5,669 nucleotides of DNA from CAUZIZ01 sp963579905 (lineage in GTDB: Bacteria > Acidobacteriota > UBA6911 > RPQK01 > JAJDTT01). Location: assembly GCA_963579905.1 (NCBI GenBank), contig CAUZIZ010000249.1, positions 1 to 5,669 on the forward strand, read 5' to 3'. Positions 5,646 through 5,669 of this stretch are shown here, piece by piece. How positions within the stretch are numbered: position 1 is the first letter of the stretch; each line of letters opens with the position of its first letter. Below the pieces are notes generated by a model. It was given only the letters and a program-made list of their open reading frames with translations, was not told the origin of the DNA and did not search any database. The position numbers and the translations under genes were made by a program.

Positions 5646-5669
5646 CCTCCGGGTGGCGACGGGACGCGC
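5589..5669 (+). CDS. Possible 5' end of a gene running off the window (27 codons seen)
   Basis: An ATG at 5589 is preceded by a strong AGGAGGAGG purine stretch (5574-5582) with six bases of spacing, and the frame stays open to the window edge. The start reads MPGHLRRRPTQRSS and is arginine-rich; no family is recognised. The region also lies inside the long inverted repeat, and the other forward frames are open here as well, as expected in GC-rich DNA, so this may be chance. Confidence 0.2.
   Translation, partial: MPGHLRRRPTQRSSATPICPPGGDGTR

Overview
The window looks like chromosomal DNA from a Gram-negative bacterium. It encodes a predicted outer-membrane beta-barrel protein with a signal peptide, and an adenosylcobalamin-dependent (class II) ribonucleotide reductase. 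The genus cannot be told from the sequence. The protein style is compatible with Acidobacteria, deltaproteobacteria or related groups, but that is only an impression.

Layout. 1-236: no convincing gene. It holds a 13-bp hairpin (20-53), a pair of 14-bp direct repeats that resemble the end of an IS21-type element (101-155), and a promoter-like region with a 17-bp palindrome over its -35 (194-230). 237-1058 (+): a predicted outer-membrane beta-barrel protein. 1059-1574: a non-coding stretch between two convergent genes. It is unusually structured, with three spaced copies of a 17-bp motif (two followed by a hairpin at the same offset), a triple-hairpin REP-like element and a nested inverted repeat. 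1575-4292 (-): full-length nrdJ. 4406-4702 (-): a yggU/DUF167 gene interrupted by an in-frame TGA. 4699-5394 (-): yggS, the PLP-homeostasis protein. 5395-5669: the yggS promoter region, a 14-bp tandem repeat and a long inverted repeat of possible mobile origin, with a possible gene start running off the right edge.

How the genes relate. yggS, yggU and nrdJ lie head to tail on the minus strand. yggS and yggU overlap by ATGA and are probably translationally coupled. nrdJ follows yggU after about 113 bases and has its own strong ribosome binding site, so it may be co-transcribed or have its own promoter. NrdJ makes deoxyribonucleotides without needing oxygen. YggS buffers pyridoxal phosphate. 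The outer-membrane protein gene is convergent with this block and shows no functional tie to it.

No obviously new multi-gene system is present. The points most worth a second look are the nonsense codon inside an otherwise intact yggU, the spaced motif-plus-hairpin repeats in the convergent intergenic region, and two -10-like boxes that each sit exactly six bases before a GTG start, which suggests leaderless transcripts.
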